Below the pieces are notes generated by a model. It did not search any database. It had not been told where the DNA came from and was given only the letters and a program-made list of their open reading frames with translations. From Rickettsia typhi (GTDB lineage Bacteria; Pseudomonadota; Gammaproteobacteria; Burkholderiales; Burkholderiaceae_C), in assembly GCA_943325485.2 (NCBI GenBank), contig CALPPP020000028.1, forward strand, positions 1 through 10,317: 10,317 bases of DNA, written 5' to 3'. Shown piece after piece: positions 1 through 6,668 of this stretch (its first letter is position 1; the number at the start of each line of letters is the position of its first letter). A program made the position numbers and the translations under genes.

Positions 1-344
1 ACCAAGGCAATCGCAAAAATCAATTCACGACTCTCGACATGCTGGACTGTGGCCCATAAAAGCACCATGGCGACCATGCCTTGTAACAACATGCAGCTGG
101 CAAAGATGCGCCCTCGGTGAAGGCGGTCGATCAACTGCCCTGCTGGCAAGGCCATCAGCAGGGCGGGGATGAATTGGAACAAGCCCACCAAGCCTAAGTC
201 CCAAGCGCTGCCAGTGATGTCGTACATATGCCAAGCAATGCCCAGCATGAGCATTTGGTTGGCGGAAATTCCCATCAAACGTGCAAGCCAAAAACGCATG
301 AAGGCTGTATGGCTAAACAGCGATTGATAGTGAGCTGGGAGCAT
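1..344 (-). CDS. MFS transporter, N-terminal part (3' end lies outside the window)
   Basis: This minus-strand frame starts at the ATG at 344 and stays open for 114 codons to the window edge, so the C-terminal part is missing. The protein is hydrophobic. It opens with MLPAHYQSLFSH and has a first membrane segment near residues 25-45, a second near 50-67, and then the MFS motif A loop (G69, D73-R74, R77, R79) before a third segment near 82-100. This is the usual layout of a 12-helix major facilitator in the inner membrane, and it resembles the exporter-type (EntS-like) members common in Comamonadaceae. Substrate cannot be told from the sequence. The start lies 34 bp after the thiE stop, with no good Shine-Dalgarno and a TTG one codon upstream. 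ATG at 299 is another possible start. Co-transcription with thiE is possible, but a role in thiamine metabolism is not shown. Confidence 0.85.
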   Translation of the reverse strand, partial: MLPAHYQSLFSHTAFMRFWLARLMGISANQMLMLGIAWHMYDITGSAWDLGLVGLFQFIPALLMALPAGQLIDRLHRGRIFASCMLLQGMVAMVLLWATVQHVESRELIFAIAL

Positions 345-378
345 CAATAGAAGGGTGGAAAGTGGCGGTAAGGGAACT

Positions 379-1278
379 TTAAGTCATGCAACGCATTAAA
401 TCGCGGACTGCTTGAGCGGTATCTTCTGCCCCGGTGATGGCTCTGACCACGGCAGCTGAGCCCACCCCGGTTTGCATGACGGCTGGCAGTGAATACAGAT
501 CGATGCCACCAATGGCCACCAAGGGCATGTGTTTCATCAGTTGAACATACTGCGTCAACCGTCCCAAGCCTTGCGGTGCGGTTTGCATTTTCTTGAGTGT
601 GGTGGGAAAAACCGCGCCCAAAGCCATATAGCTGGGACGCCAAGCGAAAGCCGCCAACATTTCACTGTAGCCATGGGAGCTCAAACCAAGGCGCAATCCA
701 GCCGAGCGCAGGGCTTGAAGAGGGGCTTCTTGCATGTCTTCTTGTCCCAGATGAACGCCATAAGCACCCGCATCCATGGCTTGTTGCCAGTGGTCGTTGA
801 TGAAGAGCAAACTTGGGGTGCCTGCCACGGCTTTGACGGATTGGGCGATTTGTTGGCTGATGGCGCGGTGGTCATCTGATTTGAAGCGCAATTGCACCGT
901 GGGGATGCCAAGTTGCACAACTTTGTCGACCCATTGCGCGTCAGGTACAACGGCATAGAGCCCTAATTTATCGGGGCAGGGCGCAAAGCTGGGTGTGTGT
1001 GTTGACAGTGATATGCCAAAGTCTTGCGTATGGCTAGGCCATACAGACGTATCAAATGATTGCAAACGAAGGCTTTGAGCTTGCCAAGCGTTTGCAATAC
1101 ATGCGGCATCTTGGGCGATGAATCCCAAACTGCGAGCCCCTAGCCAAGCAGACTGGTAGACAGGGGAATGGCCTGGTTCAAGTGCTGTCAGAAAAGACTC
1201 ACAGGCTTGTGGCGGATCGATTTGCAGCTGTGGGTGCAGGGACGCAATCAATGTTGCGTGGTGAAGGATGTCGTTCAT
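379..1278 (-). CDS. thiE: Thiamine-phosphate synthase ThiE with about 100-residue N-terminal extension
   Basis: ThiE joins HMP-pyrophosphate to carboxythiazole phosphate, giving thiamine phosphate in the cytoplasm. The catalytic TIM barrel is complete from about residue 105: TVQLRFK (127-133), FIND (159-162), HLGQED (176-181), SSHG (200-203), FPTTLKKM (224-231), APQG (234-237), AIGGI (255-259) and the phosphate-binding GVGSAAVV (271-278). ThiE is usually about 210 residues; this one has 299. The first ~104 residues hold no complete domain I can name. Similar leaders occur in Burkholderiales ThiE, as I recall, and the stretch GFIAQDAACIANAWQAQSL looks like the C-terminal helix of a ThiD-type kinase, so it may be a decayed fusion. 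I chose ATG 1278 because it makes a 4-bp ATGA overlap with the thiG stop. A TTG four codons upstream at 1290 is the alternative. It is the last gene of the thiOSGE run. Confidence 0.96.
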   Translation of the reverse strand: MNDILHHATLIASLHPQLQIDPPQACESFLTALEPGHSPVYQSAWLGARSLGFIAQDAACIANAWQAQSLRLQSFDTSVWPSHTQDFGISLSTHTPSFAPCPDKLGLYAVVPDAQWVDKVVQLGIPTVQLRFKSDDHRAISQQIAQSVKAVAGTPSLLFINDHWQQAMDAGAYGVHLGQEDMQEAPLQALRSAGLRLGLSSHGYSEMLAAFAWRPSYMALGAVFPTTLKKMQTAPQGLGRLTQYVQLMKHMPLVAIGGIDLYSLPAVMQTGVGSAAVVRAITGAEDTAQAVRDLMRCMT

Positions 1279-2069
1279 GCGTGGTGCCAAAAAGGAGTGC
1301 CCAAAGTGGGTGTGCTGGGTTGTGCCGATTCGTGCGCTTGCATCGCACCCGACAAAAAAGCCGATCTACCCGCTTTGACGGCATTGGCAAAAGCCTCGGC
1401 CATGTGAACCGGATCATTGGCTAAAGCCACAGCGGTGTTGAGCAAGACCGCGTCATAGCCCCATTCCATCACGGTACAGGCGTGTGAGGGCAAACCCAGT
1501 CCGGCATCAACAATCATGGGCACGTTCAAGCGTTCGCGCAGCGTTCGCATGGCATAAGCATTCAATGGACCTTTGCCCGTTCCAATGGGTGCGGCCCATG
1601 GCATGACGGCTTGACAACCCACATCCACCAGTCGCTGGCAAAGCACCAAATCCTCCGTGCAATAGGGCAATACCTTGAAGCCTTGTTTGATCAGCTTGTC
1701 TGCAGCCGTTGGCAGATTCAAGGTGTCAGGTTGCAAGGTGTAGTCGTCGCCAATCAACTCAAGCTTGATCCAGTCTGTTTCAAACACCTCGCGAGCCATT
1801 TGTGCGGTGGTGTAAGCCTCATCAACAGAGTGGCAACCAGCAGTGTTGGGCAACACAGGTATCTTCATGCTTTGCAGCAGTTTCCAAAACACCGGCGAGT
1901 CTTGCGCATGGGCACTCTCACGTCGTAGCGAGGCCGTCAGCATGGCAGGCTGTGCCAATAGAGCCGCCTTGGCCAAAATATCAGGCGAGGGGTAGCGCGA
2001 GGTCCCCAAAAGCAATCGGCTTTTGAATGTTTCGCCGTAGAGCAACCATTCATCGGTTGATGTCAGCAT
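1275..2069 (-). CDS. thiG: Thiazole synthase ThiG
   Basis: ThiG builds the thiazole phosphate ring from deoxyxylulose 5-phosphate, dehydroglycine and the sulfur carried by ThiS-thiocarboxylate. The 264-residue protein has FKSRLLLGTSRYPS near residues 15-28, the Schiff-base lysine K102 in WIKLELIGD, the barrel strand KVLPYCTEDL (132-141), the MPWAAPIGTGKG loop (156-167), IVDAGLGLPSHA (186-197) and LLNTAVALANDP (209-220). The loop and IVDAG segments differ from the E. coli-type versions (MPLGSPIGSG, VDAGIGTPSDA), giving a divergent but apparently intact enzyme. The C-terminal ~20 residues (HESAQPSTPTLGTPFWHHA) are a low-complexity tail. Start at ATG 2069, 3 bp after the thiS stop, with a strong GGAGG supplied by the last codons of thiS. 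The stop overlaps the thiE start as ATGA. Dehydroglycine is expected from ThiO, encoded upstream. Confidence 0.97.
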   Translation of the reverse strand: MLTSTDEWLLYGETFKSRLLLGTSRYPSPDILAKAALLAQPAMLTASLRRESAHAQDSPVFWKLLQSMKIPVLPNTAGCHSVDEAYTTAQMAREVFETDWIKLELIGDDYTLQPDTLNLPTAADKLIKQGFKVLPYCTEDLVLCQRLVDVGCQAVMPWAAPIGTGKGPLNAYAMRTLRERLNVPMIVDAGLGLPSHACTVMEWGYDAVLLNTAVALANDPVHMAEAFANAVKAGRSAFLSGAMQAHESAQPSTPTLGTPFWHHA

Positions 2070-2072
2070 GGC

Positions 2073-2270
2073 TTAGCCTCCAGTGATGGGAACAATGAGT
2101 TCAATTTTGTCGTTCTCGTTCAGCGATGTTTGGGCGTACAGGGTTTTAGGTACAAATTGAGCATTCACCGCGGCTGCAAATGGCGGGGCAATGGGTGTCA
2201 AAGCGATGGCATCTTGCAGGGTGGCGTCCAACGGCAATTCATATGTCTGTTGGTTAATCCAGATCAGCAT
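2073..2270 (-). CDS. thiS: Sulfur carrier protein ThiS
   Basis: ThiS is a small ubiquitin-fold protein whose C-terminal glycine is adenylated and converted to a thiocarboxylate, which donates sulfur to ThiG. The 65-residue product is the usual size, starts MLIWINQQTYELP, contains AAAVNAQFVPKTLYAQTSLNE in the position of the typical ThiS 'vavN..vvpr..w....L.dgD' segment, and ends in ITGG with the required terminal Gly-Gly. The start ATG at 2270 overlaps the end of thiO by 7 bp, and thiG follows after 3 bp, so translation is probably coupled. No ThiF adenylyltransferase is in the window and it must be encoded elsewhere. Confidence 0.96.
   Translation of the reverse strand: MLIWINQQTYELPLDATLQDAIALTPIAPPFAAAVNAQFVPKTLYAQTSLNENDKIELIVPITGG
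2077..2081 (-). promoter_or_regulatory. Ribosome binding site of thiG inside the thiS Gly-Gly codons
   Basis: On the minus strand the end of thiS reads GGA GGC TAA GCC ATG, with the ATG starting thiG. The two glycine codons that encode the functional ThiS tail form a GGAGG Shine-Dalgarno 7 nt from the thiG start. It is the best Shine-Dalgarno in the thiOSGE run and supports the thiG start. Confidence 0.8.
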
Positions 2271-3340
2271 GTTCTTTCATCCTCTGTCACCCGAATTCCC
2301 AGTGTATGGGCCAGTTGGTTGTCGCCCGCCATCAGTTCCAAGGTGGCATCGAGCAGGGCAGGTGCTATCAAAAAACCGTGACGGTAAAGCCCATTGATGT
2401 GGATATGGCGTGGTCCATGTCGACGAATAGCTGGCAAGTTATCCGCCAGAGTGGGGCGAACTTGGGCGTTGATTTCCAAAATGCGGGCTTCAGCGAACCC
2501 TTTGTGCACACTGTAGGCTGCGCTCAAGAGTTCAAGGCTAGAGCGAACGCTGGCAGGGGATGTGTCATCGGTTTCAATTTCGGTGGCCCCAATCACGAAA
2601 ACACCCTCTTCTTTGGGCGCTATATAGAGCGGATAGCGCGGATGGATCAGCCTTAAAGGACGACTCAACTGAACTTCAGGCGCGTGGACCCGCACAACCT
2701 CGCCTCTGACGCCGCGCAAATGCGTCCAATCGGTTCGTGCACCTATGCCTCGACAGTCGATAACCCAATCGGCTTGTGTGAATTGCGCTGGTGAAACGGG
2801 GCTTGAATAATGCAGGGTAACCAAAGGGTTGTTGAGTTGATGCAGCAAGGCATTGAGTAATTGACGGTTGTCCAATTGCGCTTCACCAGGCAAATACAGT
2901 CCCTGCTGAAAAGATTCAGCCAGTGAGGGCTCTAGCGCTTGCAGCGCCAGTCGGTCCAAGGAAACCGGCGCTTCAAGCTCAGGCAACTGTTGGCGTGTAT
3001 CGCTCAACTTGCTGGCAAACCTGTTGGCTTCAGGCAAGTCCTGCCGGTGCCACACCACCAAGGTGCCAAGCTGTTGGAAAAACACTTTTTGTTCAAGTCT
3101 GGCCAATAGGCTTGGCCAACGCGTGAGGCCATAGGCTCCCATTCGGACCACATTCAGTTCGGTGATCGCTGACTCAGCCAAAGGCGCCAGCATGGCCGCA
3201 GCAACCCAAGCAGCCGACCCTTGAACAGAAGGCGCCTGTGCCTCATGAACCTGCACTTGATGACCTTGCTCACTTAAAGCCCATGCCATCAGGCGACCCA
3301 TCAAACCAGCCCCTAAAACCACACAATGCTGAGATGCCAT
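2264..3340 (-). CDS. thiO: Glycine oxidase ThiO (FAD-dependent)
   Basis: ThiO oxidises glycine to the iminoacetate (dehydroglycine) used by ThiG. It is the oxygen-dependent alternative to ThiH, which suits an aerobe. The 358-residue protein is a D-amino-acid-oxidase-family flavoenzyme. It opens with the FAD dinucleotide motif VVLGAGLMG (7-15), followed by an acidic end of the second strand (HEA, 32-34) and the SAAWVAAAMLAP segment (42-53) that covers the flavin. Later come DWVIDCRGIGA (191-201), RGVRGEVVRV (209-218), the VFVIGATEIE strand (248-257) and the C-terminal FAD/substrate segment GLYRHGFLIAPAL (317-329). ATG 3340 is the preferred start. It is directly preceded by an in-frame TTG at 3343 and by an AGGCAGGG stretch that can serve as ribosome binding site. 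thiO is the first gene of the run and faces thiD across a short gap. Confidence 0.95.
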   Translation of the reverse strand: MASQHCVVLGAGLMGRLMAWALSEQGHQVQVHEAQAPSVQGSAAWVAAAMLAPLAESAITELNVVRMGAYGLTRWPSLLARLEQKVFFQQLGTLVVWHRQDLPEANRFASKLSDTRQQLPELEAPVSLDRLALQALEPSLAESFQQGLYLPGEAQLDNRQLLNALLHQLNNPLVTLHYSSPVSPAQFTQADWVIDCRGIGARTDWTHLRGVRGEVVRVHAPEVQLSRPLRLIHPRYPLYIAPKEEGVFVIGATEIETDDTSPASVRSSLELLSAAYSVHKGFAEARILEINAQVRPTLADNLPAIRRHGPRHIHINGLYRHGFLIAPALLDATLELMAGDNQLAHTLGIRVTEDERTC

Positions 3341-3380
3341 CAAAGCCCTGCCTTTGAAAAACTGGCCACCATGACCTGAC

Positions 3381-3410
3381 GATAATCCAAGCCATGAACA
3401 CTGCTGCCCA
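3381..3410 (-). promoter_or_regulatory. Possible thiO promoter overlapping a thiD -10 on the other strand
   Basis: In the minus direction TGGGCA (3410-3405) and GATTAT (3387-3382) are spaced 17 bp and each match 4 of 6 consensus bases, placing a start near 3375, about 35 nt before the thiO ATG. The -35 would lie inside the thiD coding sequence. On the plus strand the same site reads GATAAT (3381-3386), only 7 bp before the thiD ATG. No -35 at the standard spacing was seen for thiD. Both calls rest on short motifs only. Confidence 0.3.
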
Positions 3411-4236
3411 TGCCCATTACCCCCGTGTCTTGACCATTGCCGGATCTGATTCTGGCGGTGGCGCAGGCATACAAGCCGATTTGAAAACCTTTGCGGCGCT
3501 TGGCTGTTACGGCATGACGGCCATCACCGCTTTGACGGCGCAAAACACCATGGGTGTGCAAGCCATTCAATCGGTACCTGCTGCATTTTTGAAAGCACAG
3601 CTGCAATCTGTGTTGGACGATATCGGGGTGGACGTCGTCAAAATTGGCATGCTGCATTCGCCCGAGGTGGTGGAGGTCGTGGCTTGGGCGATTGACCACT
3701 ACCAACTTAAACGCGTTGTGTTGGACCCTGTGATGGTTGCCACCAGCGGCGATAAATTGATTGCTGATGAAACGGTCGCTGTGTTGGTGCGTGAGTTGTT
3801 TCCTCGGGTGCAACTCATCACACCCAATTTGGATGAGGCTGCTTTGCTGTTGGGTAGAGCGGTGCTGAACGAGGCGGCTTTGCCACAGGCCTGTGCTGAC
3901 TTGCAGAGCATGGGCGCTGCATCGGTGTTGCTCAAAGGCGGGCATCTGCAAGGGGAGGATGTGGTTGACGTGTTGTTGTTGGCTGACGCTAGCTCGCGTA
4001 CTTTGCGTAGCAAGCGCATCAGCAGCCGCAATGTGCATGGAACCGGTTGCACCTTGTCGTCTGCGATCGCCAGTCACTGGGCGCTTGGGTTTGATTTGAC
4101 ACAGGCGGTGGAGCATGCCAGAAGCTACATTTTGGGCGCCATCCAAGCGGGGACTGGCGTGACCACTGGACAAGGTCATGGTCCTTTGAACCATGGTTTT
4201 GCTCCCCAGATCATGCATGTGCTGCGTCATCCTTAA
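3394..4236 (+). CDS. thiD: Hydroxymethylpyrimidine/phosphomethylpyrimidine kinase ThiD
   Basis: ThiD phosphorylates hydroxymethylpyrimidine twice to give HMP-pyrophosphate, the partner substrate of ThiE. The 280-residue ribokinase-fold protein has TIAGSDSGGGAGIQADLKTF (14-33), the GMTAITALTAQNT segment (40-52), KIGML (83-87), DPVMVATSGDKL (111-122), TPNLDEA (143-149), KGGH (181-184) and the anion hole and catalytic segment HGTGCTLSSAIA (215-226). All are intact. It is the only thiamine gene here on the plus strand. Its start lies 53 bp from the thiO ATG, and its last 26 bp overlap the 3' end of cytX. The start is fixed because an upstream ATG at 3371 meets TGA after one codon. No Shine-Dalgarno precedes 3394, and a GATAAT 7 bp upstream raises the possibility of a leaderless or nearly leaderless mRNA. 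Confidence 0.97.
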   Translation: MNTAAHAHYPRVLTIAGSDSGGGAGIQADLKTFAALGCYGMTAITALTAQNTMGVQAIQSVPAAFLKAQLQSVLDDIGVDVVKIGMLHSPEVVEVVAWAIDHYQLKRVVLDPVMVATSGDKLIADETVAVLVRELFPRVQLITPNLDEAALLLGRAVLNEAALPQACADLQSMGAASVLLKGGHLQGEDVVDVLLLADASSRTLRSKRISSRNVHGTGCTLSSAIASHWALGFDLTQAVEHARSYILGAIQAGTGVTTGQGHGPLNHGFAPQIMHVLRHP

Positions 4237-5494
4237 CTGGCTTTACGCGGGTGAGCCACGCCAAGCTCAGGCTGACTGCCAAACTGGGCAGGGCAGATCC
4301 CCACTGGGGGGTGAATTGCGCAGACAAGTAAAACACGGCAATGCCGACCAGCCAAATCAAGGCTGGAACCAGGTAGATGCTGCGTGACTCGTTGGGCAGT
4401 TGGCCTACCCCCACACGACCCAAAATCACGCCGTACAGCGGAATAAAGACCGAGCTCAGCATCAGCAAAAACGGCTCTAGGCTGTGCATTGGCAACACAA
4501 TCGCCAGCAAGGTGCATCCCGCTGCGATCAGCAATCCCCATTGTTTGATGCTCCAACGGCTAAACAAGCTGTGGCTATTGAGTGAGGCCGAATACACATC
4601 GCCATAAGCGTTGTCTAACTCATCGATCAAAATCAAACCAAGGGCCAATAAGCCGCCTTGTGCCAGTAACAAGGTGCTGACCAAGTTGATGTCTGGCGAA
4701 GAAACGCTCACAACCAGTACGCCAAGGCTATAGCACCAGATATTGGCAATGGCGTAACCCAGCCAAGTCGAAGACATGGCGGTACGGCTGTTTTTGCCAT
4801 GACGGGCATAGTCTGCGACCAAGGGCAACCACGAGACTGGCATGGCGATGACCAAATCGATGGCAGACAAAAACCCCATGCTGTTGTTGCCAGGCCTGTT
4901 CCAAAAAGCAGAAACATCTTGGGTTTGTAAAACACCCAAGAATTGCCAAGTCAGCCATGCCAGTGACAGGACGACCAAAGGCAAACCAAACCTACTCACG
5001 AAATTTCGCACCAAACCCAGCATGGAACTTGCCATGAGCAAGGTCAAAATACTTCCCCAAAACAGCGTCGCTATGACCAAATAGTTGCCGGACCAAGCAA
5101 ATTGTTTCTCACCCATGGCGAGGGTGCCTTCTCGCATGATGACCAACTCGAAAGATGTCCAACCCACCAGTTGAATGACGTTCAGAACAATGGGCAGCTT
5201 GGCAAAACCACTTCCATAAACTTGGTGCATCAAGCCAGCGCTTGACAGCCCTGTGTCGCACCCCAGTTTGGCCACCCATGCCACCAAACCCGAGCCCAGC
5301 AGCGAGCCCAACAGAATCGCCAACAAGGCATCTTGGGTTCCCATGGCCGGCACCAAATAGGCACCTATTTGTATGACCAAAAGGCCCACGCCCAAGCTGA
5401 ACCACAGTGAGGTGTGGCTAAAACCTGTGAAAACACGCTCAGAATCGGCAACGGGCGCCAACACTGAATTCGAAGGAGCTTGAATAGACGCCAT
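4211..5494 (-). CDS. cytX: NCS1-family permease, probable hydroxymethylpyrimidine transporter CytX
   Basis: This 427-residue inner-membrane protein has about 12 hydrophobic segments and the marks of the nucleobase:cation symporter-1 (cytosine permease) family. These are FSLGVGLLVIQIGAYLVP in the first helix (32-49), VGWTSFELVIM (110-120), SAIDLVIAMPVSWLPLVADYAR (210-231) and LIDELDNAYGDVYSASLN (289-306). A TPP riboswitch directly upstream indicates control by thiamine pyrophosphate, and the neighbouring thiD would phosphorylate imported hydroxymethylpyrimidine. This is why I call it CytX and not a cytosine permease; the substrate is inferred from context. The start ATG 5494 has only a weak GAAAG ribosome binding site. 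The 3' end overlaps thiD tail to tail by 26 bp, so transcripts from both sides are mutually antisense there. Confidence 0.88.
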   Translation of the reverse strand: MASIQAPSNSVLAPVADSERVFTGFSHTSLWFSLGVGLLVIQIGAYLVPAMGTQDALLAILLGSLLGSGLVAWVAKLGCDTGLSSAGLMHQVYGSGFAKLPIVLNVIQLVGWTSFELVIMREGTLAMGEKQFAWSGNYLVIATLFWGSILTLLMASSMLGLVRNFVSRFGLPLVVLSLAWLTWQFLGVLQTQDVSAFWNRPGNNSMGFLSAIDLVIAMPVSWLPLVADYARHGKNSRTAMSSTWLGYAIANIWCYSLGVLVVSVSSPDINLVSTLLLAQGGLLALGLILIDELDNAYGDVYSASLNSHSLFSRWSIKQWGLLIAAGCTLLAIVLPMHSLEPFLLMLSSVFIPLYGVILGRVGVGQLPNESRSIYLVPALIWLVGIAVFYLSAQFTPQWGSALPSLAVSLSLAWLTRVKPVKDDAAHA

Positions 5495-5497
5495 TTT

Positions 5498-5512
5498 TTT
5501 CTTTCAAAGAAA
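5498..5512 (-). promoter_or_regulatory. A/U-rich inverted repeat covering the cytX ribosome binding site
   Basis: The minus strand reads TTTCTTTGAAAGAAA just before the AAA-ATG of cytX. It is a perfect dyad (7-bp arms around one base; about 6 bp with a 3-nt loop when folded) that includes the GAAAG candidate Shine-Dalgarno. It could let the riboswitch act on translation initiation, but the stem is weak. No G/C-rich hairpin followed by a U-run (intrinsic terminator) is visible between the riboswitch and cytX. Confidence 0.35.
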
Positions 5513-5535
5513 TGGCAGTTCGGCGCGGTAGTTTT

Positions 5536-5629
5536 AGCCGTGCTTCCCTGCGCGAGGATTACCTCAATCAGGTTCAAAGGGACTTTCTCAGCCTTGGTCT
5601 TAGAAAAGACCTCAGCACCCCTAGCGGCT
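5536..5629 (-). promoter_or_regulatory. TPP riboswitch (THI element) upstream of cytX
   Basis: Read on the minus strand this matches the THI element consensus throughout. Outer stem AGCCG (5629-5625) pairs with CGGCT (5540-5536). CTAGGGGTGCTGAG follows at 5623-5610. A P3 hairpin GGTCTT-TTCT-AAGACC lies at 5611-5596. Next come the pyrimidine-sensing CTGAGA (5591-5586), GAACCTGAT (5575-5567), a P5 hairpin GAGG-TAAT-CCTC (5564-5553), and the closing GCGCAGGGAAGC. The aptamer binds thiamine pyrophosphate and usually turns expression off. It ends about 41 nt before the cytX ATG. With no terminator seen, control of translation initiation is the likelier mode, as in many Gram-negative THI elements. 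Confidence 0.96.
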
Positions 5630-5851
5630 TGTTTTTCAACAAGTAATGAACATTATGCCCCTGGCCTTGTATTTCTCATCCAATAGAGCGGCAATTTTTG
5701 GATACTAAGTGGGTAAGTTACGAATATTTATCTGTTGAATCTGATCAAAAGTGCTGTAACGGCAAGAACTTCCGACGAATTGCTTATGTAAATTAGACAT
5801 TAACTCCTAAACTATCAATTAACGAAATTTTTTTTCAATAAAGGTGATTTT
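5630..5851. promoter_or_regulatory. AT-rich divergent intergenic region between cytX and the envelope operon
   Basis: No gene is visible here. The stretch is clearly richer in A+T than its surroundings and must carry promoters for both directions. For cytX, CATAAT at 5657-5652 (minus) is a plausible -10 that would start transcription about 15 nt before the riboswitch, but no good -35 is present at the usual distance. For the operon starting at 5852, candidates such as TTGCTT (5780-5785) and TTAGAC are poorly spaced, so no promoter is assigned. A T8 run lies near 5828-5835, followed by AAAGGTGA, a good Shine-Dalgarno for the 5852 ATG. Confidence 0.5.
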
Positions 5852-6631
5852 ATGGAAAAGTTCAAATATATTAATTGTTCATTGGGAGCGGTGGTCCTTG
5901 TTTTGGCAGGTTGTGCTACCCAGCCAAATGCCCTAGAAGAACAAAAGAAGCAGCAAGAAGCCACTCAAAAAAAGATAGATGAAATGAACGCCACTTTGAA
6001 CGAGCAAAACGAAAAGCTCAAAGCGGTTGAGTCGTTGGTTGAATCTAAACCTTTGGTCGATCGCAGGGCGTTGGACAAACAAGAAGAAGCAGCCCGTGAT
6101 TTAGAGGCTCAAAAAACGGTGCAGACAACGATCAGCAAAGTGCCATCTTGGTTTTTCAACACCGAAACCTCCCCTGATTTTGTGTACGCCAATGCCACTG
6201 AAACTTCCGCTGACATTCAGTTGTCGATCGACATGGCTATGTTGTCTGGTAAGCGTCAACTGGCGCAGATCTTGGGTGAAATGGTTTCCTCTCGAATGAC
6301 CGATTTTGTGGCGCAAAGTGGTGGCCTTGAGGACGGTGCAGTGAACAAGGAAGTCGAACGAGTGACCAAAAGTGTGGTGGCAGATGTTCAGTTGGGTGGC
6401 TATCAAAGAGAAAAAATTGAGATTCTTCCCAATGGCAAAACCTTTCGTACCTATGTTCGCCTGAGCTATTCCACAACGGATTTGAAGCGAATTATGATGA
6501 AAGAGATTCAAAAGACTGAAGTTCTTAATAATAAGATTCGTCGCACCAAGGCCTTTGAAGAATTGGAAAAAGAGATCGAGTTATCGAGAGACTTAAAAGC
6601 TAAAAATCTCTTGCGTCAAAATGCTGAGTGA
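5852..6631 (+). CDS. LPP20-like outer-membrane lipoprotein with N-terminal coiled coil
   Basis: The protein has 259 residues. A lipoprotein signal peptide ends in the lipobox LAG-C21, and Ala at +2 and Thr at +3 predict release to the outer membrane by the Lol system. Residues about 26-95 are rich in Gln, Glu and Lys and look like a coiled coil reaching into the periplasm. Residues about 98-207 resemble the LPP20 lipoprotein family: VPSWFFN (97-103), a strand VYANAT, an amphipathic helix (DIQLSIDMAMLSGKRQLAQI, 121-140) ending in VSSRM, then QLGGYQREKIEIL and FRTYVRLSYS. The tail from 210 is again charged and helical. The start is supported by AAAGGTGA upstream. It is the first gene of a four-gene unit, with the next gene 37 bp downstream. 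The family assignment is by recognised pattern. Family members are surface or periplasmic structural lipoproteins, some linked to flagella. Its role here is unknown. Confidence 0.82.
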   Translation: MEKFKYINCSLGAVVLVLAGCATQPNALEEQKKQQEATQKKIDEMNATLNEQNEKLKAVESLVESKPLVDRRALDKQEEAARDLEAQKTVQTTISKVPSWFFNTETSPDFVYANATETSADIQLSIDMAMLSGKRQLAQILGEMVSSRMTDFVAQSGGLEDGAVNKEVERVTKSVVADVQLGGYQREKIEILPNGKTFRTYVRLSYSTTDLKRIMMKEIQKTEVLNNKIRRTKAFEELEKEIELSRDLKAKNLLRQNAE

Positions 6632-6668
6632 TTTGTGCGATGGGGTGGTCTAAGCTCTAGGGTGGTAT

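Noticed and set aside
25..291. An 88-codon minus-strand frame at the left edge.
   Set aside because: It is out of frame with the MFS transporter on the same strand, which has membrane segments and motif A; the 88-codon product has neither.
3340..4230. A 296-codon open frame on the minus strand that fills the gap between cytX and thiO and overlaps both slightly.
   Set aside because: It is antisense to thiD, whose motifs are complete. Its product is rich in His, Gln and Arg with no recognisable motif, as expected from a shadow frame of a GC-rich gene. Its fit between neighbours is a consequence of where thiD lies.
4211..5494. cytX as an ordinary cytosine permease (codB).
   Set aside because: The family would allow it, but the TPP riboswitch and the thiamine neighbours favour a thiamine-precursor substrate. 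The exact substrate remains unproven.
5495..5535. A rho-independent terminator between the TPP riboswitch and cytX.
   Set aside because: The only inverted repeat is A/U-rich, is followed by A residues rather than U residues on the transcribed strand, and overlaps the ribosome binding site.
5480..5686. A 68-codon plus-strand frame in the cytX leader.
   Set aside because: It covers the antisense strand of the TPP riboswitch and has no ribosome binding site or protein features.
6101..6511. A 136-codon minus-strand frame opposite the lipoprotein gene.
   Set aside because: The plus-strand frame has a lipobox, a good ribosome binding site and an LPP20-like pattern, whereas this frame has no family features.
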